Shown piece by piece: positions 22,306 through 35,483 of a stretch of DNA of 64,000 nt. The stretch lies in the NCBI RefSeq assembly GCF_032854445.1, contig NC_088295.1, forward strand, positions 22,803,385 to 22,867,384, read 5' to 3'. How positions within the stretch are numbered: position 1 is the first letter of the stretch; every line of letters starts with the position of its first letter. Position numbers and translations under genes: made by a program. This DNA comes from Liolophura sinensis. Lineage: Eukaryota > Mollusca > Polyplacophora > Chitonida > Chitonidae. The notes below the pieces were generated by a model, which saw nothing but the letters and a program-made list of their open reading frames with translations, searched no databases and was not told where the DNA came from.

Positions 22306-23463
22306 ACTGGGTCCTCAGGCAGAATCTGTGATACTGTGGCTAATGATTGTCAAGGCTTCTGCATAACCGGTCAGCATATGTCATGCTGGATTTCGTGCAT
22401 AAATGCTTTTCAGAATCATAAGTTTGACCCGTTCATTCTTATTTGTCCTTTGATTATGGTGAAAAACAGAGATAAAAGCAAAGTGCTGATGGTGTCAACG
22501 CGTGGCCCATGGTGTGGCATGGAGGTAGCATACAGCCTTATCAAGCAGGAATCATCTCACTTGTTCTTTTTCTGCTCAAAGCTTCCGTCTAAACATGATC
22601 AAATTGTGTGATGACCTGTCCTCTCTGCTTCTTCATCAAGCATATGCATAATACACAGAATTCTATGTGAGTGTACATGAAGGTCATCTTCAACCTCACT
22701 TCTTCAGTGGTTCAGTTTGTTCTCGGTGGGTGATGTTTGTAAGTCTCAGAGTTTAATGTCATCTGTGACCTTTTATTAGTGCTATACTTTGATTTTCTCC
22801 TGACAAAATCATTTGTGTAACAGTCTCGATTTGCTGATCATTTGAGGTCATCATTGAATGAAAGCTTCTATTTTGGTTTGGTATCCTTAAAATGCAGAAC
22901 ACACCTTGTTATAATATTTGATTCTGATAAAATAATTAAGAAGTAACTCCTCATTTCTTATTAAGACACTGTTATGTTGCAACTAAGTTCAAATTCATGA
23001 TAAAATTTGGATTAACCGGATTAGCGGATTCTTTTTCCTCTGTCGCATAAAATGTTACATTCAGCACGTGTAAAGGTTATGAATGTTGTCCAGCTGTCAT
23101 TTGTTTTGTTCATGTCATTCTTGTGTTTGCTTATCACCATCAAAACCATATCCCGTCGATGGTTTGTGATACGCCACTATTGCACGTATAATGAAGCCAT
23201 TCTTCAACATTATGAAGTAGTCAGTGTCTTTGTCGGACAGCGGAACATAGGAAAGATTACTATACATAGCTAGGATTATCTCCCATTATATACCGTGGTT
23301 CATGTATCATCAGCAGTGTACCATCTCTGCATAACAAATGTTACATATTCTTTACATGCACAGTATTGAAATGTGTACAGCTTAAAAAGCTTGACTTCTG
23401 TGTTTTGTTAACAAAACCATATTGTTCTTTGAGGATTGCGGTCTGTATTTACGAGACTTTGTA

Positions 23464-23469
23464 AATAAA
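23464..23469 (+). promoter_or_regulatory. Candidate UBFD1 poly(A) signal
   Basis: AATAAA about 1.16 kb beyond the UBFD1 stop codon. The intervening sequence has no other gene and is plausible 3' UTR, but the end was not confirmed. Confidence 0.45.
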
Positions 23470-23811
23470 GACTGGCTGTATATTGGATCTTGACGAGTGG
23501 TCTTAATAGCCTTTGGAGGTAGTCGCTATGATATCTCATCCTAGTTTATGACGGCATAAAGCTCCGGGGCCGATTCTGAAAGCTGCCGTTCTGTTTTGCT
23601 TATCATCAGAAATAGGTGTAATTGTGCAGTATTTACAAATTGATTGATATTTTATATTTTAATGAAGATTGTTTTACTGATATGTATAACAGGTCCTGAT
23701 TAGAGATGATAAATCGTGACACCAGAGGAAGCAACGGCACATTGAACGTTACTGACATACCGTGTAATCAGAAAAATAGAGATGCATCTTGTAAGATAAG
23801 TTAGTCGGTAA

Positions 23812-23890
23812 GTTATTTATTTATTTGACTTGTTTTACGCCGTACTCAAGAATATTTCACTTAGGCGACGGCGGCCAGCATTATGGTAGT
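23812..23890 (-). mobile_element. SINE 3'-tail fragment
   Basis: Starts with ATTT units and reads TTTTACGCCGTACTCAAGAA and CGACGGCGGCCAGCATTATG on the plus strand, which is the complement of the shared SINE tail and centre. The head is missing. Confidence 0.85.
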
Positions 23891-26320
23891 CGGTAACTTG
23901 AATGTAAACGTGTAAACTGTCAAGGTCGAGTCGTACATGTATTTTTTTTGGCCAGCTGAATTCAATACTTCGACACCGTTTTGAATGCGTATCAGATGTG
24001 TGATAAGCCTACGTGCTAAAAAAAAGTACACATCAGACCACATCTCATTCAGATATTTGATAAGTCTGCATTATATGATTAACCTGTAAAGCTTGTGCAG
24101 ATTATTTTGATCTCGAATTCAGTTGCTCAAATCCAATCCGGTTGTTGAGTTCTACATGTTAAACAGTGATACCTTTATTCAGGCGAGATCCACGTTCGGC
24201 TTTGTTTTTTTAGTTTACCCTTGTTTGTTGTGAAAACAAATGCAATAGTGGGCAGAGCTATACCTTAGCATAGAGCAGTCCAGGCCTAAACCTGGCCAGA
24301 AAGCAGTTTGACGTCCTCCTCTTGTCATGATGTAAAGGCAAATCATCAGAGGCCTTTATGTGTGCGATAATTGGTCCTCAAGAGCACATGGTCTAGTTTG
24401 AGACTTCAAACTCATTGGCGCTATGCCGTGACTAAGTGTCGTGCTTTGTGTCTTCTGTATGGTGTACCGCGCAACTCTAAAATGACGAAGGCCTATAGTA
24501 AGACTGCACAGCGCCAAGAATACATCGTGACATGACCGAAATGACAATGAAGGGGACGAGCAAACAACTGCTGGTGGTAATGAACAATCTTTGAACTTTT
24601 TCTTTACTCTCAGGCCACAACTCAGATTGCATTATACATTCATGAACAGATGCCTGTAGGCCACATATAGCCTCAGTGTGCATATAGGGCTTCTCGCAGT
24701 TTACTCTGCAGTCATGTTCTTTCAGACGCGAGCCTGTTTTGAAAGCTACAACGGAAATAAATTCGTATGCACATAATTACAACATTACGCACATCTTAAG
24801 TGCATTTTAATCAGCGGAACTACACTAAACACTTTTGCTGTAGGCCTACAAATTGTTCACGATATGAATAAATGTCGGACCTGTCGTATCATCAGCGTTG
24901 ACCGCACTGCTTGACCACGCAATCTACTGAACTGTAATCATGTTAGAAGACGACAACTCTGCGTGGAATTATGCCTTGCACGTGTTCGCAGCCAGTTCCT
25001 GCCGACGGCTGTGAACTTGGGGATGGATGACCGGGTTCGGTGGTTTCATGTATGGGCGCAGCCCAATGTCTCTTACCCGTCAACCCTCCCCACCGTGATA
25101 AAGCGTGAAATCGGCGTAACAGTGTTGGGGTGGGGGCAGGTCAAATAAATAGGACTATCGGCGGTATGAGTATACAGTATGACCGTATGTTTTGTATAGT
25201 CTTGACAGTAAAACACATTGTATAGGACTAGATACAAAACAGTTCACATTTGACTCTAATGTTTGGCGCTGAGAACAATAGATACAGGCCTATGCTGTTT
25301 CGTGAGTATTAAATGTTTCATTATCTGTCTACAGCTATAATTAGAAAGCGCTAATATACTTTTGCATTTTGTCATACACACATTAAAGAAATGAATATGC
25401 AAGTTAATTAATCAAATTAAATGTCTAATATTATGTGAGTTATTCTAATCTTATAGGAGAGTCAGTGGTATCATCACCGGTTTTCTGACATGTTTGAACA
25501 AATAAATGGACTAAAGACTGATGATGGTTGTTTTTTTTTTTGTTTTTTTAAGGCGAGGAGAAATGCCGAGTAGCTGTATATTTTGTTATCCAGGAATGTA
25601 CAGTTACGAGGTCTTCCACTTAAAGGGTTGCATACAAAGTGCACAGACAGTACAGGGGCTATATTTTAGCTCTGATTCTTTATGTGAATATGTGATTCGG
25701 GGTGTCATTTCAAACAAATAATTAAAAAAACGTTAAATAACAATTAGCGTCAATGAATGCTCTTTCGTGGTGGCTGAGCCGCAATATCTGCTTAGTGGAA
25801 TATAATACGTAACATTGTTGATCTTTCGTGATAATGTTACAACACCGTTAGAGCTGTTGGACCCGGGGAGTCCAGCCGGTTGTACTCTATACAGATTAGT
25901 ACTAGTTGTGTAAGATTATGGACAGTGACTTGTCAATAATTAGTAAATCTGAACTGGTTGAAGCTTACATATAATCTAGGGAAGTCTGATAGTAGGTTAT
26001 ACCATCTTTGTCACACTGACACAACAAGGCCTCGAGATATCCACGTTCGTAATCAGAATGCCACAAATTAGACACAGCAGTTCACCTTGCTGTTCATATG
26101 CCTAAGAGGATTGATGACGCTACTCTACTTTTTCTGACACTGGCAGCATTTGGTGTATTTGAAAAGAAGGCGGAGAATGAAACTGTTAAAAAATGAATTT
26201 CACATTGATATATGAAATGAACCCTTCATATATAACATTCTCATGATTGGTTAGACAAAGGATTGACGTCACAACAAACGTTTAAATTCGTCAAAAAAGG
26301 AGAAGATTACATAGTCTTTC

Positions 26321-26395
26321 CAGATAGCTTAGTGGGATAATGGAATGCTTTAAAACCTTGTGTACGTGAGTTCGAATCCCGCTGTACCTTATATC
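26321..26395 (+). mobile_element. Degenerate tRNA-like sequence, probably a SINE head
   Basis: An A-box-like TAGCTTAGTGG is followed about 35 bp later by a strong B box, GAGTTCGAATCCCGC. The bases that would form the acceptor stem do not pair, so this is not a working tRNA gene. A second SINE family's 5' head is the simplest reading. Confidence 0.5.
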
Positions 26396-26769
26396 AGTCG
26401 AAGGCGCACTCAGGTGGTACAAGCCGTCAACCATCACCACTCAAATCACAAACTCGCAAACGTGGATTAGTGAAAAATAATCAACTGCGCAAACACTAGC
26501 GTGACGTCACAGCAGACATGTAAGTAATGGAGTGCCTACCCAGGTTAAAAGTGGGACACTGTTTTGTTCTTTTTACACGAAGAAATTATTACATGTATTA
26601 TCTAATCTGCCAGACGAATATATGAATATACGGCTGCCGTATTTTCCTGACTTAGTAAATTACGCTTTTCTCAATAGAGTGACGTCACAACAAGCGTTTA
26701 TACACTGAAAACATAACTCCTGCAAAGACGAAAGTTCAACACAGTAAGGACGGTATCTCGTGTGGTATC

Positions 26770-29700
26770 CTAGTCGTACTCTGATCCAATGGTGATGCTT
26801 ATCTCTCCTGGATGAACAAATGTTGAATGGTACCAAGTGTTCGTGTCAACGACAACTGTAAATGAAATATGAAAAACATTTAAATAATCTGTATCTGAAT
26901 TTCTAAAGAAGGCAGACTTGGCAGGCCAATGGGGAAACCCCTACCTTTACAACACAGGCTAAGATCCGGGTTCACGGCACAGGCAGATATGTCTACAACT
27001 TGACATTCTGTATTTATGTTTTGGGGTAGCATTTCATTTAAATACGACGTAGCTGGCCAAGTTTATATAGCGCCCGTAGAGTACCATCCCAGCTTGTCAG
27101 TTATCGTCTACGTGAGGTCTTCCTATCCTGCAGATTTCTGTAAGTCCCGCCTCTATACCGGCGACACGAAGCAAAATTTCCATATCAATGGGCGCATAAC
27201 AGTTCGCCTCGTTTAGATAATGATACTGTGCATGTTCCGTGCTCATGTTATGTTTCGAAAGTCAAATAAACAAATACTAAGATCATGACTTTGGACTGCC
27301 CAATAACTTGAAAATAATACTTTTAGCGTCTAACATTTAGCATTATCCAACAGAGACTTACTTAATGTGACGAAAACAATACATGAAACTAGATTGTAGG
27401 CTATAGACAAGACGGTCATTTGATCAGTGCATTCCTCAGCCAACTACACTGCGCATAGATGTCAGCATTAACCAACTGAGGCCACTTTCACCAAGATGTA
27501 GTACTTGTGCATATCGCACATATAGGGCAATAGTACGTTAATAGTGACGTACAAAATATCGTACAACAAATGTACGATAAAAAATGTCACAAGCCGCTTT
27601 GTGAAGGTGGGCCTGACGTGCGAGGTAGTTATCACTAAGTTACATGTATGTTCCACCTATGGCTAACTATAGATTTACCCTGTTAAGATACAGGTATGTC
27701 AACTGTACAACAGCCATTTATACCATTTAATTCGTATTACAGTCCTTATTTATTAGGCAAAAAATAAATGCGATGGTTTAGATACAAGCTCTTGCTGAAA
27801 CACTAGGTACAGCACTTGTATTTTATACTGTGATAGACGGAGAGCTACAGAGCGAAAGCTAACGAAATTGGACGACTCTATAGCCCAGTCTAACGATGCT
27901 ATGTAGCAATATGGCGAGTTTCAGTTGGAAAGGAGGTATACCTCGCGTGGAGCAGAATTATTAACAGTGAGTGCATGGAGCTGTGGTGAATGATTATACT
28001 TTTAAAGGCGGCGTAAAACCTAACTTTATTGAAAACAGGCTCTTCTTATTGAACGGTGAGTCATTACTTTATTCTGTTTAATCTTTAATCAAGGATCGGT
28101 CTCTAAAAGTTAGCCAATTTCTTTAGGTCTGTCTATCAGCACACAAAAAAGAAGAGCTGCAGTTCTGTATCTAGTGTAATGCTTGTGGCCTGCCCATGAA
28201 CCTGCTGTTGCTTCATGGTCTCTCTATGAAGCCGACGGCCTCACACCCCTATTAATTTCCCATAAACATGACAGTATTAACCTTTAGTGCTGGAACTCAG
28301 CCCTAAACAAGCATTGGTACCTACCTTGCCCAACCATTGAGAAAACAGCCATAAAAATCTTGACATAAGTTGACCGTCAAAATCTAGACCTCTCGCCAAG
28401 AATTTCAAATTTCCAGCAATAAAACTCATAGCTGCCCAGTATTTAGACAATGTCCATTATTTTCATACCAAGCATGCACCTGCACAGCAACAAATGGCCG
28501 GCTGGCAGTGAAAAAAGACTTTACACCCTAAAATACACAGAATTACATTCCCACCCCAAAAAACGGAAGTGCTAATAAGGTTCTGATTCCCAACATGTAC
28601 TTACTTATATCCCCTTTCTCCACTGTGACGTTCAGGCTGTGACACACGGACTCGCACTCTGGGGCTGGTACAAGGGCCCAGGATTTACGGCCAGAGATCT
28701 GCGCTTGCCAACTCGGCCGCTGGACGTAATCCAACTGATGGAGAAAAACAGACTAGATATTTTCATGATTCTACAGCAAGGAATGAGCGGCGTTTTTCTA
28801 TAGATTCCTTGTCACAAGGCCAGGTTTGAACTCATAGATAGGGTGTCCGTGCGACCATGTGTATCCACGTATTGTGCCTGTTTACAGCAAAATGCTGTGA
28901 CCTAAATTCGTAGTTATTATTACATGTTGTGTAAATCTGCTAAGAAAAGGTCTCTCAAGCCATAATTACTCTTCCCGATTTCCTCCCGTCATAATGCTGA
29001 CTGCCGAATGTACAACTACAATATTCTTAAGTACGGCGTAAAGCATAAATGAAATTAAAAAAATACGTAAATAGCTACTTCTGACAAGTGCAAATTTCCT
29101 CTAGATGTTTGTCAAGCTTTTAATTTTCTGATACATGAAAAAGAAGGATGAAGGCATTTATTAATTTACAGGAAATGAAAAAGGAAATGGAATACGCTAT
29201 ACCCTTCGCCTGAGAATGAAAAAAGACCCAAACAATAGGTACACACGTATGCTCACAAATGTGTAGTCACGAAGCACTGTCTACACCAGAGACGCAATGT
29301 GTAATGTAGGTCAGTATGAAAACGATGAAACTATATCCTCTGGCTGAAAACCTGTATTTGAATTGACTTTCAAACATCTTTGATTGCCTAGAAATATTTT
29401 ACAAATGCTCTTCAAATTACATGGTTGATTTTCATTAGTATATGTTTAGGTGTCTGTATTTGATTACAAATACGATTTTCAAGGGTTTGTTTTTTTCATA
29501 TTTTATACTCATCAATACCAACCTGATACGTCATTTTGTTTTGCCTGTTGTATTTCTACAATATACATGGACATGCAGAAGCTAAAAAGCGTTCTTGTTT
29601 TCCATCCTGCATGCAAGAGAGAGAAAATGCCACCTGATTGATTGTTCGCGTACATGTAAATTGGCGCCTTCGCCGGAACCTCCCATGAACATCCAATCAA

Positions 29701-32181
29701 TGACGCTGGTTTCCGAGTCTTCCGGCAGGAAGTAAGGTTTACTGTAGTGTTTTCTCAGTTCCGCTCCAGTGTCCGGGTGGCAGTTACTCCTGTTACACAA
29801 AAACAGATGGAAGTGATCACGAAAAACATTTTTCGTGCTCTCTGTGTTCGTAATGACTGCTTAGTGTCATGTCTGGTGTGTACGTCATAATGACTGGGGA
29901 GTATGTCATGTCTGGTGTGTTGGTCATGATGACTGCTTGAAGCGTCATGTCTGCTGTGTTCGTCATTATAACTGTTTTCGATGTCATGTCTGCTGTGTTC
30001 GTCATTATAACTGTTTTTGATGTCATCTCTGCTGTGTTCACCATTGTGACTGTTTGTGATGTCATGTTTGGTGTGTTCGTCATGATGACTGTTTGCGATG
30101 TCATGTCTGGTGTGTTCGTCATGATGACTGTTTGCGATGTCATATCTGCTGTGTTCGTCATGATTTCTGTTTGCGATGTCATGTCTGGCGTGTTTGTCAT
30201 GGTGACTGTTTGTGATGTCATGTCTAGTGTGTTCGTCATGATGACTGTGATGTCATGTCTGGTGTGTTCGTCATGATGACTGTAATGTCATGTTTTGTGT
30301 GTTTGTCATGATGACTGTTTGTAAAGTCATGTCTGCTGTGTTCGTCATGATGACTGGGGAGGATGTCATGTCTAGTGTGTTCGCTGTGATGACTGGGGAG
30401 AATGTAATGTCTGGTGGGTTCGTCATGATGACTGAGGAGATATGATGTCTAATGTGTTCATCATGATGGCTGGAAGTGATATCATACCTGGTGTGGACAT
30501 CAAATTGACTGGGGAGTTATTATGTCTGGTGTGTTCGTCATGATGATTGAAGCTTATGTGTTCGTCATGATGACTGTTTTAGGTGTCATGTCTACTGTCT
30601 TCGCCGTGGTGACTGTTTGTGATGTCATGTCTGGTGTGGCCGTCTTGATGACTGATTGTGATGTCATGTCTGACGTGTTCGTCATGATGACTGTTCGTGA
30701 TGTCATGTCTGGTGTGTTCGTCATGATGCCTGCTTGTGATGTCATGTCTGCTGTGTTCGTCGAGATGGCTGGGTGGGATGTCATGCCTGGTGTGTTTCTC
30801 ATGATGACTATGATGTCATGTCTGCTGTGTTCGTCGTGATGGCTGGGTGGGATGTCATGCCTGGTGTGATCGTCATGATGGCTGAGTGGGATGTCATTCC
30901 TGGTGTATTTGTCATGATGGCTGGATGGGATGTCATGCTTGGTGTGATCGTCATGATGGCTTTGCGGGATGTCATGTTTGGTGTGTACGTCATGACGGAC
31001 TGGGTTGAATGTCACGTCACACTTGTTCGCTATGATGACTAGGTGACATGTCATATCTGGTATGTTCCTCTGCAATCGCTTAACCCTGCTTGAGTTTAAC
31101 GTCATGTAGGTGTTTCTAGACGACACAATTAGTATATCACCACAGCTGGTTATTCTCCCACGCTCGTATGCAGTAGGGATTAGGCTGTCTAAAAAATATT
31201 ATGTGACAGACAAGTGACCAAATCTCCTTTTGGCAGACCTCTGGATAAAAAGCTCGCTTGGACATTGTACCAACAATGCCACAGGTTTGAACACGGTGGT
31301 AGATGCATAAGCAAGTAATTCTTGAGGCTTAAACATATCAAACACTTGCTATACTTTAACAAACGCATTTTAAAGGTATATCTTCAAAAGATTCGAAAAA
31401 AAAAATGCAAGTGACATTTGAACCTTTATCATCCTAGACATGTACATGTATATACGTACCACCCGATATACCAGTTAGGTTGCCCCTGCTTGAGGTTTGC
31501 CCGGTCTTCATCCATATCAAACACTTCCTTTAGAGTCGCGAACTCGGTTTTGTAGGGGAAGAACTGACAGTCCTCTTCCACGTCGTCCAGTGCGTTCTCT
31601 CTTGACTGATACAACTCTTTGAAGTACTGGTAGCTGAATACAGACATGGCAGACCATGTTGTTGTTGCCCCCTTCACCAGAACCGGCACTCCCGAGTAGG
31701 CGTATTTCTCTATAAAGTCTTTTGTAGTCAGATTCGTCTCGACGGGTACCTGACGGAGGTTAGAGCAGGCCCCACACTCCACCAGGGGGCGTGAGATCTC
31801 CATCACTATGGCGTTGTTGTCCACCAGACACGGAGTTTCCTTGAACTCTTTCATAACACCTGACGGAGAAAGTTCCACATCGAGAAGCAAAGCGAGGAGA
31901 AGCAGTAATGGGACAACTGCAGCAGCAACCAACAACTTACGCCCGCGTTTTTTTTTATTCGTCGTAGTACTTTTACGGTTTGACAGATCATCTGTTCCAT
32001 TTTCCAGCAACAACCTTTTCACGGCTTCATCCCCTAACTTAACACCTTTAGTGTTCTGCAGTACCTTTTCAAATCGTTTTAATAATAGCTGTCTTTTTTC
32101 CTTGTCGTGGCCTTCTTGTTGTGCTTCATCTTTACTCACGGATTGCTTAGCCCGAGTCGCGGATCCCATCTTCAATGCCAT
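26770..32181 (-). CDS. Type II membrane protein with JmjC/cupin-like domain
   Basis: Four exons join in phase to 357 aa: 32181-31460, 29789-29654, 28734-28605, 26855-26770. The start is the ATG in GCCATGG at 32181. A basic, coiled cytoplasmic N-terminus (residues 1-82) is followed by one membrane span (83-100, LLVAAAVVPLLLLLALLL) and no signal peptide, so the C-terminal domain should face the lumen or outside. That domain begins with PVLVKGATTTWSA and contains FMGGSGEGANLHLDY, PSWQAQISGRKSW and GDIIVVDTNTWYH, ending ITIGSEYD. The HxD motif (His286, Asp288) and a distal His339 would bind iron as in JmjC oxygenases; Lys307 or a neighbour could contact 2-oxoglutarate. Similar uncharacterised proteins are, from memory, expanded in molluscs and annelids. 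Hydroxylase activity is inference. Intron 1 carries the 39-bp minisatellite. Confidence 0.85.
27478..27622. mobile_element. Short inverted-repeat element (MITE-like)
   Basis: The left end GGCCACTTTCACCAAGATG and the complement of the right end (GGCCCACCTTCACAAAGCGG) are similar, and the interior (GTGACGTACAAAATATCGTA, then ATGTACGATAAAAAATGTCA) recurs at 51.32-51.46 kb. It lies in intron 3 of the JmjC-like gene and has no ORF. Confidence 0.6.
28972..29060 (+). mobile_element. SINE 3' fragment
   Basis: Contains CGATTTCCTCCCGTCATAAT, ATATTCTTAAGTACGGCGTA and an AAATGAAAT end, i.e. the conserved centre and tail of the shared SINE. It lies in intron 2 of the JmjC-like gene. Confidence 0.75.
29850..31060. 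repeat. 39-bp minisatellite in intron 1 of the JmjC-like gene
   Basis: About 30 imperfect units with the core GTCATGTCTGGTGTGTTCGT and the linker CATGATGACTGTTTGCGAT. Because 39 is a multiple of three, long open frames occur on both strands: plus reads MSGVFVMMTVCDV repeatedly, minus reads MTNTPDMTSQTVI. Units vary in length where the linker is shortened, and the frames then break. The array lies between exon 1 (ends 31460) and exon 2 (starts 29789), so it is removed by splicing. The open frames look like a by-product of unit length. Confidence 0.92.
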
Positions 32182-34047
32182 GGCGGTGGATGACTGCTTC
32201 ACCTGTGTTTTATCCCCCGTCTGTTGTCACCTGTGTGATATTCCCTCAGATGACGTAGTTTCACAATGTAAGCAGGAATAGGCACATTACAGCTGGCCTG
32301 GTTGCACACAGTCTAATACAGTATATGTACATTCGGCATGATAGAGAGCAACAAACGTCACCGTAACACAACCTTATTTGCTACAGTAGACAAACAATCA
32401 ATGTACAAGTATGCCGTAGAAACGTCCGTACATGTGCCTTTCTCACATCTCTCTGTACGGGACATGGAACATGTTACATGGCGGTGACACGTTTAACCTC
32501 GCGGGTTGGTTTTTGTCTGGTTTTCAAGCTACTTCCGTGTTTGCGTCTGGCCATATCCTGGAGTGGCCCTATTCACAGACACTGAGTACAAACATTTATA
32601 TATAGGTAAAGCGTGTAGGCTCATTCAACTGAACACACAGTATCGACGAGTAAACATTAATAAATGCAACCTATCATAAATAATGACGCTCTAAAGAACA
32701 TACTAGGGCAGAGTCTAACTGTGTGCAGGGTTACCCGTATGATATAGCCTGTGCCTTGGAACACAGTCTGTTATGGTAGAATATAGTTCAGATAGTGACA
32801 AATGTTCTTAATACGCATAAGTGGATATAAATATTATAACATAATGTGCACACGTGGTGGGTGATCTGGGAGGAGATAAGGGCAATGCTATATGCTGGGT
32901 TGGGATGTATCTTAGAGTAACGAATGTAGTTCAATGCAAACTAAAAACTTCAAAAACTTGTATAACTTAAACCCCAGATATATCCGTCCTGCTATACTGG
33001 ATATGCGTGGGAAGAATACATCTGAGGCATACTTGTGCACATGTAAGCCTATATCACGGACATATACACATGTACGCGTACACAGGTTTAGACCCATCTC
33101 AATCTACTTCATGGCGGGTTAAGTGCGCATGTCAGTGAAGTAGCCTAGAGAGTACTCATGTTCCATCAAATGGTGAGCGCCTGCGTACATGTATCCGACG
33201 GTCACGTTTACAATGTACGGAAAACCTCGATATTAACATAAGGCAGTTACTGAGGCATTAGTGACATACCGCTTACATGCTATAGTGGAATGTGGGTCAA
33301 CTCTGCAAGAGAAATCAGATATGAGAACTATCATCGCAAAATCCCAAAATAATTTATAACCTGCATTTTCCTTGGCACGATGCCTCTTTTTCTCCAAAAC
33401 AGCATCGAATGATAGATGGTATGTAGACCTGTTCATAACCAAGTAACATCATTAACTGTTCCCTTTTTGCGCTGCGCGATATATATTTCATGTATATATT
33501 TTTATTTTATATATCAGTCATGAAGAAATCTTGACTTTTCCGGCGCAAGATTAGGCCTACTAGTAAATTTGACCAAATTTGAAAAACAAAATTGAACTAA
33601 AAAACAGATCAACTCGTAATGTAAGTTCATATATGTTTGATAATGTTTGAGTGATAGTTATCTTGAAATCATTTCATTGACAATAGTTTATTTTTCTTAG
33701 GTTAACAGTTATGTTCAAATGCATATCTATATAGGTGTCTCTGATCTATGCAAATAACAGCTGTGTGCATGTAACCCATTATGATTATAAGATCTGTAAG
33801 TTCAGAGATAACTTCAATAATTAGTGATATTTTGAAACTGATAAATCATGGTACGTACGAATAAACAATGTCACTCTGACATCGCTTTAGAACGTATCTT
33901 GAGCTGCATGTAACCTCAATCTTCTCGCTTGATTATTTGTTGTTTTGTGCTTGTCTTATGAAGTATTCTGCTTATGAAGTATATGTGTACAATGTATGTA
34001 CTTCACATTTCCGTTATGCTTCACTGATATTATAACGTGTGGTTCAG

Positions 34048-34278
34048 ATGCCAATTATCCAATTGCTGTTAGCGCTTGTGTTTTACCCATATCCTGCTTA
34101 TGAGTGTAGAACATCACAAACCGAGGATGATACGCTGAGATTACATGGTGTAGCTTTACACAACAAGCCGGGGTCGACGCATAAATCCAGTGAACCTCGA
34201 ACAGAAGTTATTTTATACCAAATCGCTCTCCCGAATAAAAAAAAAACATGTATTGCAACTTGCAGAGGCAACAGATAA
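34048..34278 (+). CDS. Weak candidate for a small secreted protein
   Basis: ATG at 34048 opens 76 residues to TAA. The first 19 (MPIIQLLLALVFYPYPAYE) look like a signal peptide and the rest is polar with three cysteines. There is no recognisable family, no support from conserved motifs, and open frames of this size occur by chance here. Confidence 0.2.
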   Translation: MPIIQLLLALVFYPYPAYECRTSQTEDDTLRLHGVALHNKPGSTHKSSEPRTEVILYQIALPNKKKTCIATCRGNR

Positions 34279-34424
34279 TTGCTTATCCGAAGAAACAACA
34301 TAAACGTTCGGAATTGAGGGAGTAGTTATGCTAGTTTATTTACATTCCCATTTTCGTTATGTATATTTAAAGAATATATAAACCTAACAATTACACAGAA
34401 AACCTGATTGCAACAGAAATTAAC

Positions 34425-34505
34425 TACTACACAGAAATTAACTACAAGCCACAGAAATTAACTACAAGCCACAGAAATTAACTACAAGCCACAGAAATTA
34501 CTCTG
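34425..34505. repeat. 20-bp tandem repeat
   Basis: About 3.5 near-identical units of CACAGAAATTAACTACAAGC. Confidence 0.9.
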
Positions 34506-35389
34506 CTACAGAAACCCTTTTCAACTGAAAAAGAAAGAAAAGGAATTAAAGATTAAGAAAAACAATTCCCACAAATACATCCAATACATGGTTGGAGTAA
34601 CATGTTAAATTAACTGAATCGCTAGTGCATAACCATTTACCACTTTAAAATACAGAAACATACACAATGTTGCACAAATTTTGTTGAACTACTAAATATC
34701 TTGTACTGCCAAACAGTTAGATAATGCAACTGACTGAACATCGGTTATTAACCTGTTAAGACATTTAACTGACAAATGTAGGTATAGTTGACAGCAATTA
34801 GCAATACTCTGCCATGGACCATTCAAGCCACCATATGTTGCTTCATTAACACTGGTATATGGAGAACCAGGTGACCTGCATCCTGAGGAGGAGCATTTGT
34901 ACTCCGGCCAGACGGTGTCCATGCTGAGGACCAGAACTGTTGGTCTTCCGTCGCCATTCCGACATGAACTTTCACCAGAGGGGAACACCCAGTATGCAAG
35001 CAAAATCGTTACTGAATCTAATTTCCATGAAGGTTCTATATATACACAGAGGACAGAACCTATTTTCCCACATCCACTTTGGTACTTAAATTCAACCAGG
35101 AACTAAATTTCAACCTGACATGAGTTTACCCATAGCCAGATGAGTTCAGGAGGGAGTCCGCTGACCGCCACTGGACATCTGTTTTTTTTTTTATATATTA
35201 CCTGGCAAAACTACTCTTTACCTGTAACATTTACATCTGACATTCTTTGTCTACATTCACATACCGCTGGTCAACTGTAACGAGACATTACCAAAGTAAC
35301 CAAAGGAAGAGGACACCAGTGTCCTTTGCCAGGTATACCATTCAGACAAACTATATATGAATTAAAGCCGCGACCGAATCAAGCACACA

Positions 35390-35483
35390 GCAACCTGCGG
35401 ATGGTCGTGGGTTTCCTCCGCGCTCTGCCCGGTTTTCCCCAAGCATAATGGACACCAATCAAAATAAATAAATAAATAAATAA
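35390..35483 (+). mobile_element. SINE fragment with internal deletion
   Basis: Reads CAACCTGCGGATGGTCGTGG and CGCTCTGCCCGGTTTTCC, then passes almost directly to CACCAATCAAAATAAATAAA. Most of the 3' third between centre and tail is missing. Confidence 0.8.

Larger units (their letters stand above)
23470..26769. other. Intergenic between UBFD1 and the JmjC-like gene
   Basis: The two flanking genes converge here. It contains a SINE tail fragment (23.81-23.89 kb) and a tRNA-like segment (26.32-26.40 kb). Short open frames near 24.96 and 25.5 kb lack splice context or recognisable motifs and are not called. Confidence 0.6.

Noticed and set aside
26321-26395. Functional tRNA gene
   Set aside because: The A and B boxes are good but the acceptor stem does not pair and no clear anticodon arm forms.
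29947-31126. Long open frames on both strands treated as repeat-protein genes
   Set aside because: They follow from a 39-bp unit with no stop codon, lie inside an intron, and have no signal, splice or homology support.
34692-35003. Minus-strand 103-codon open frame with many cysteines
   Set aside because: No domain is recognisable, no splice partner was found and an opposing frame is also open.
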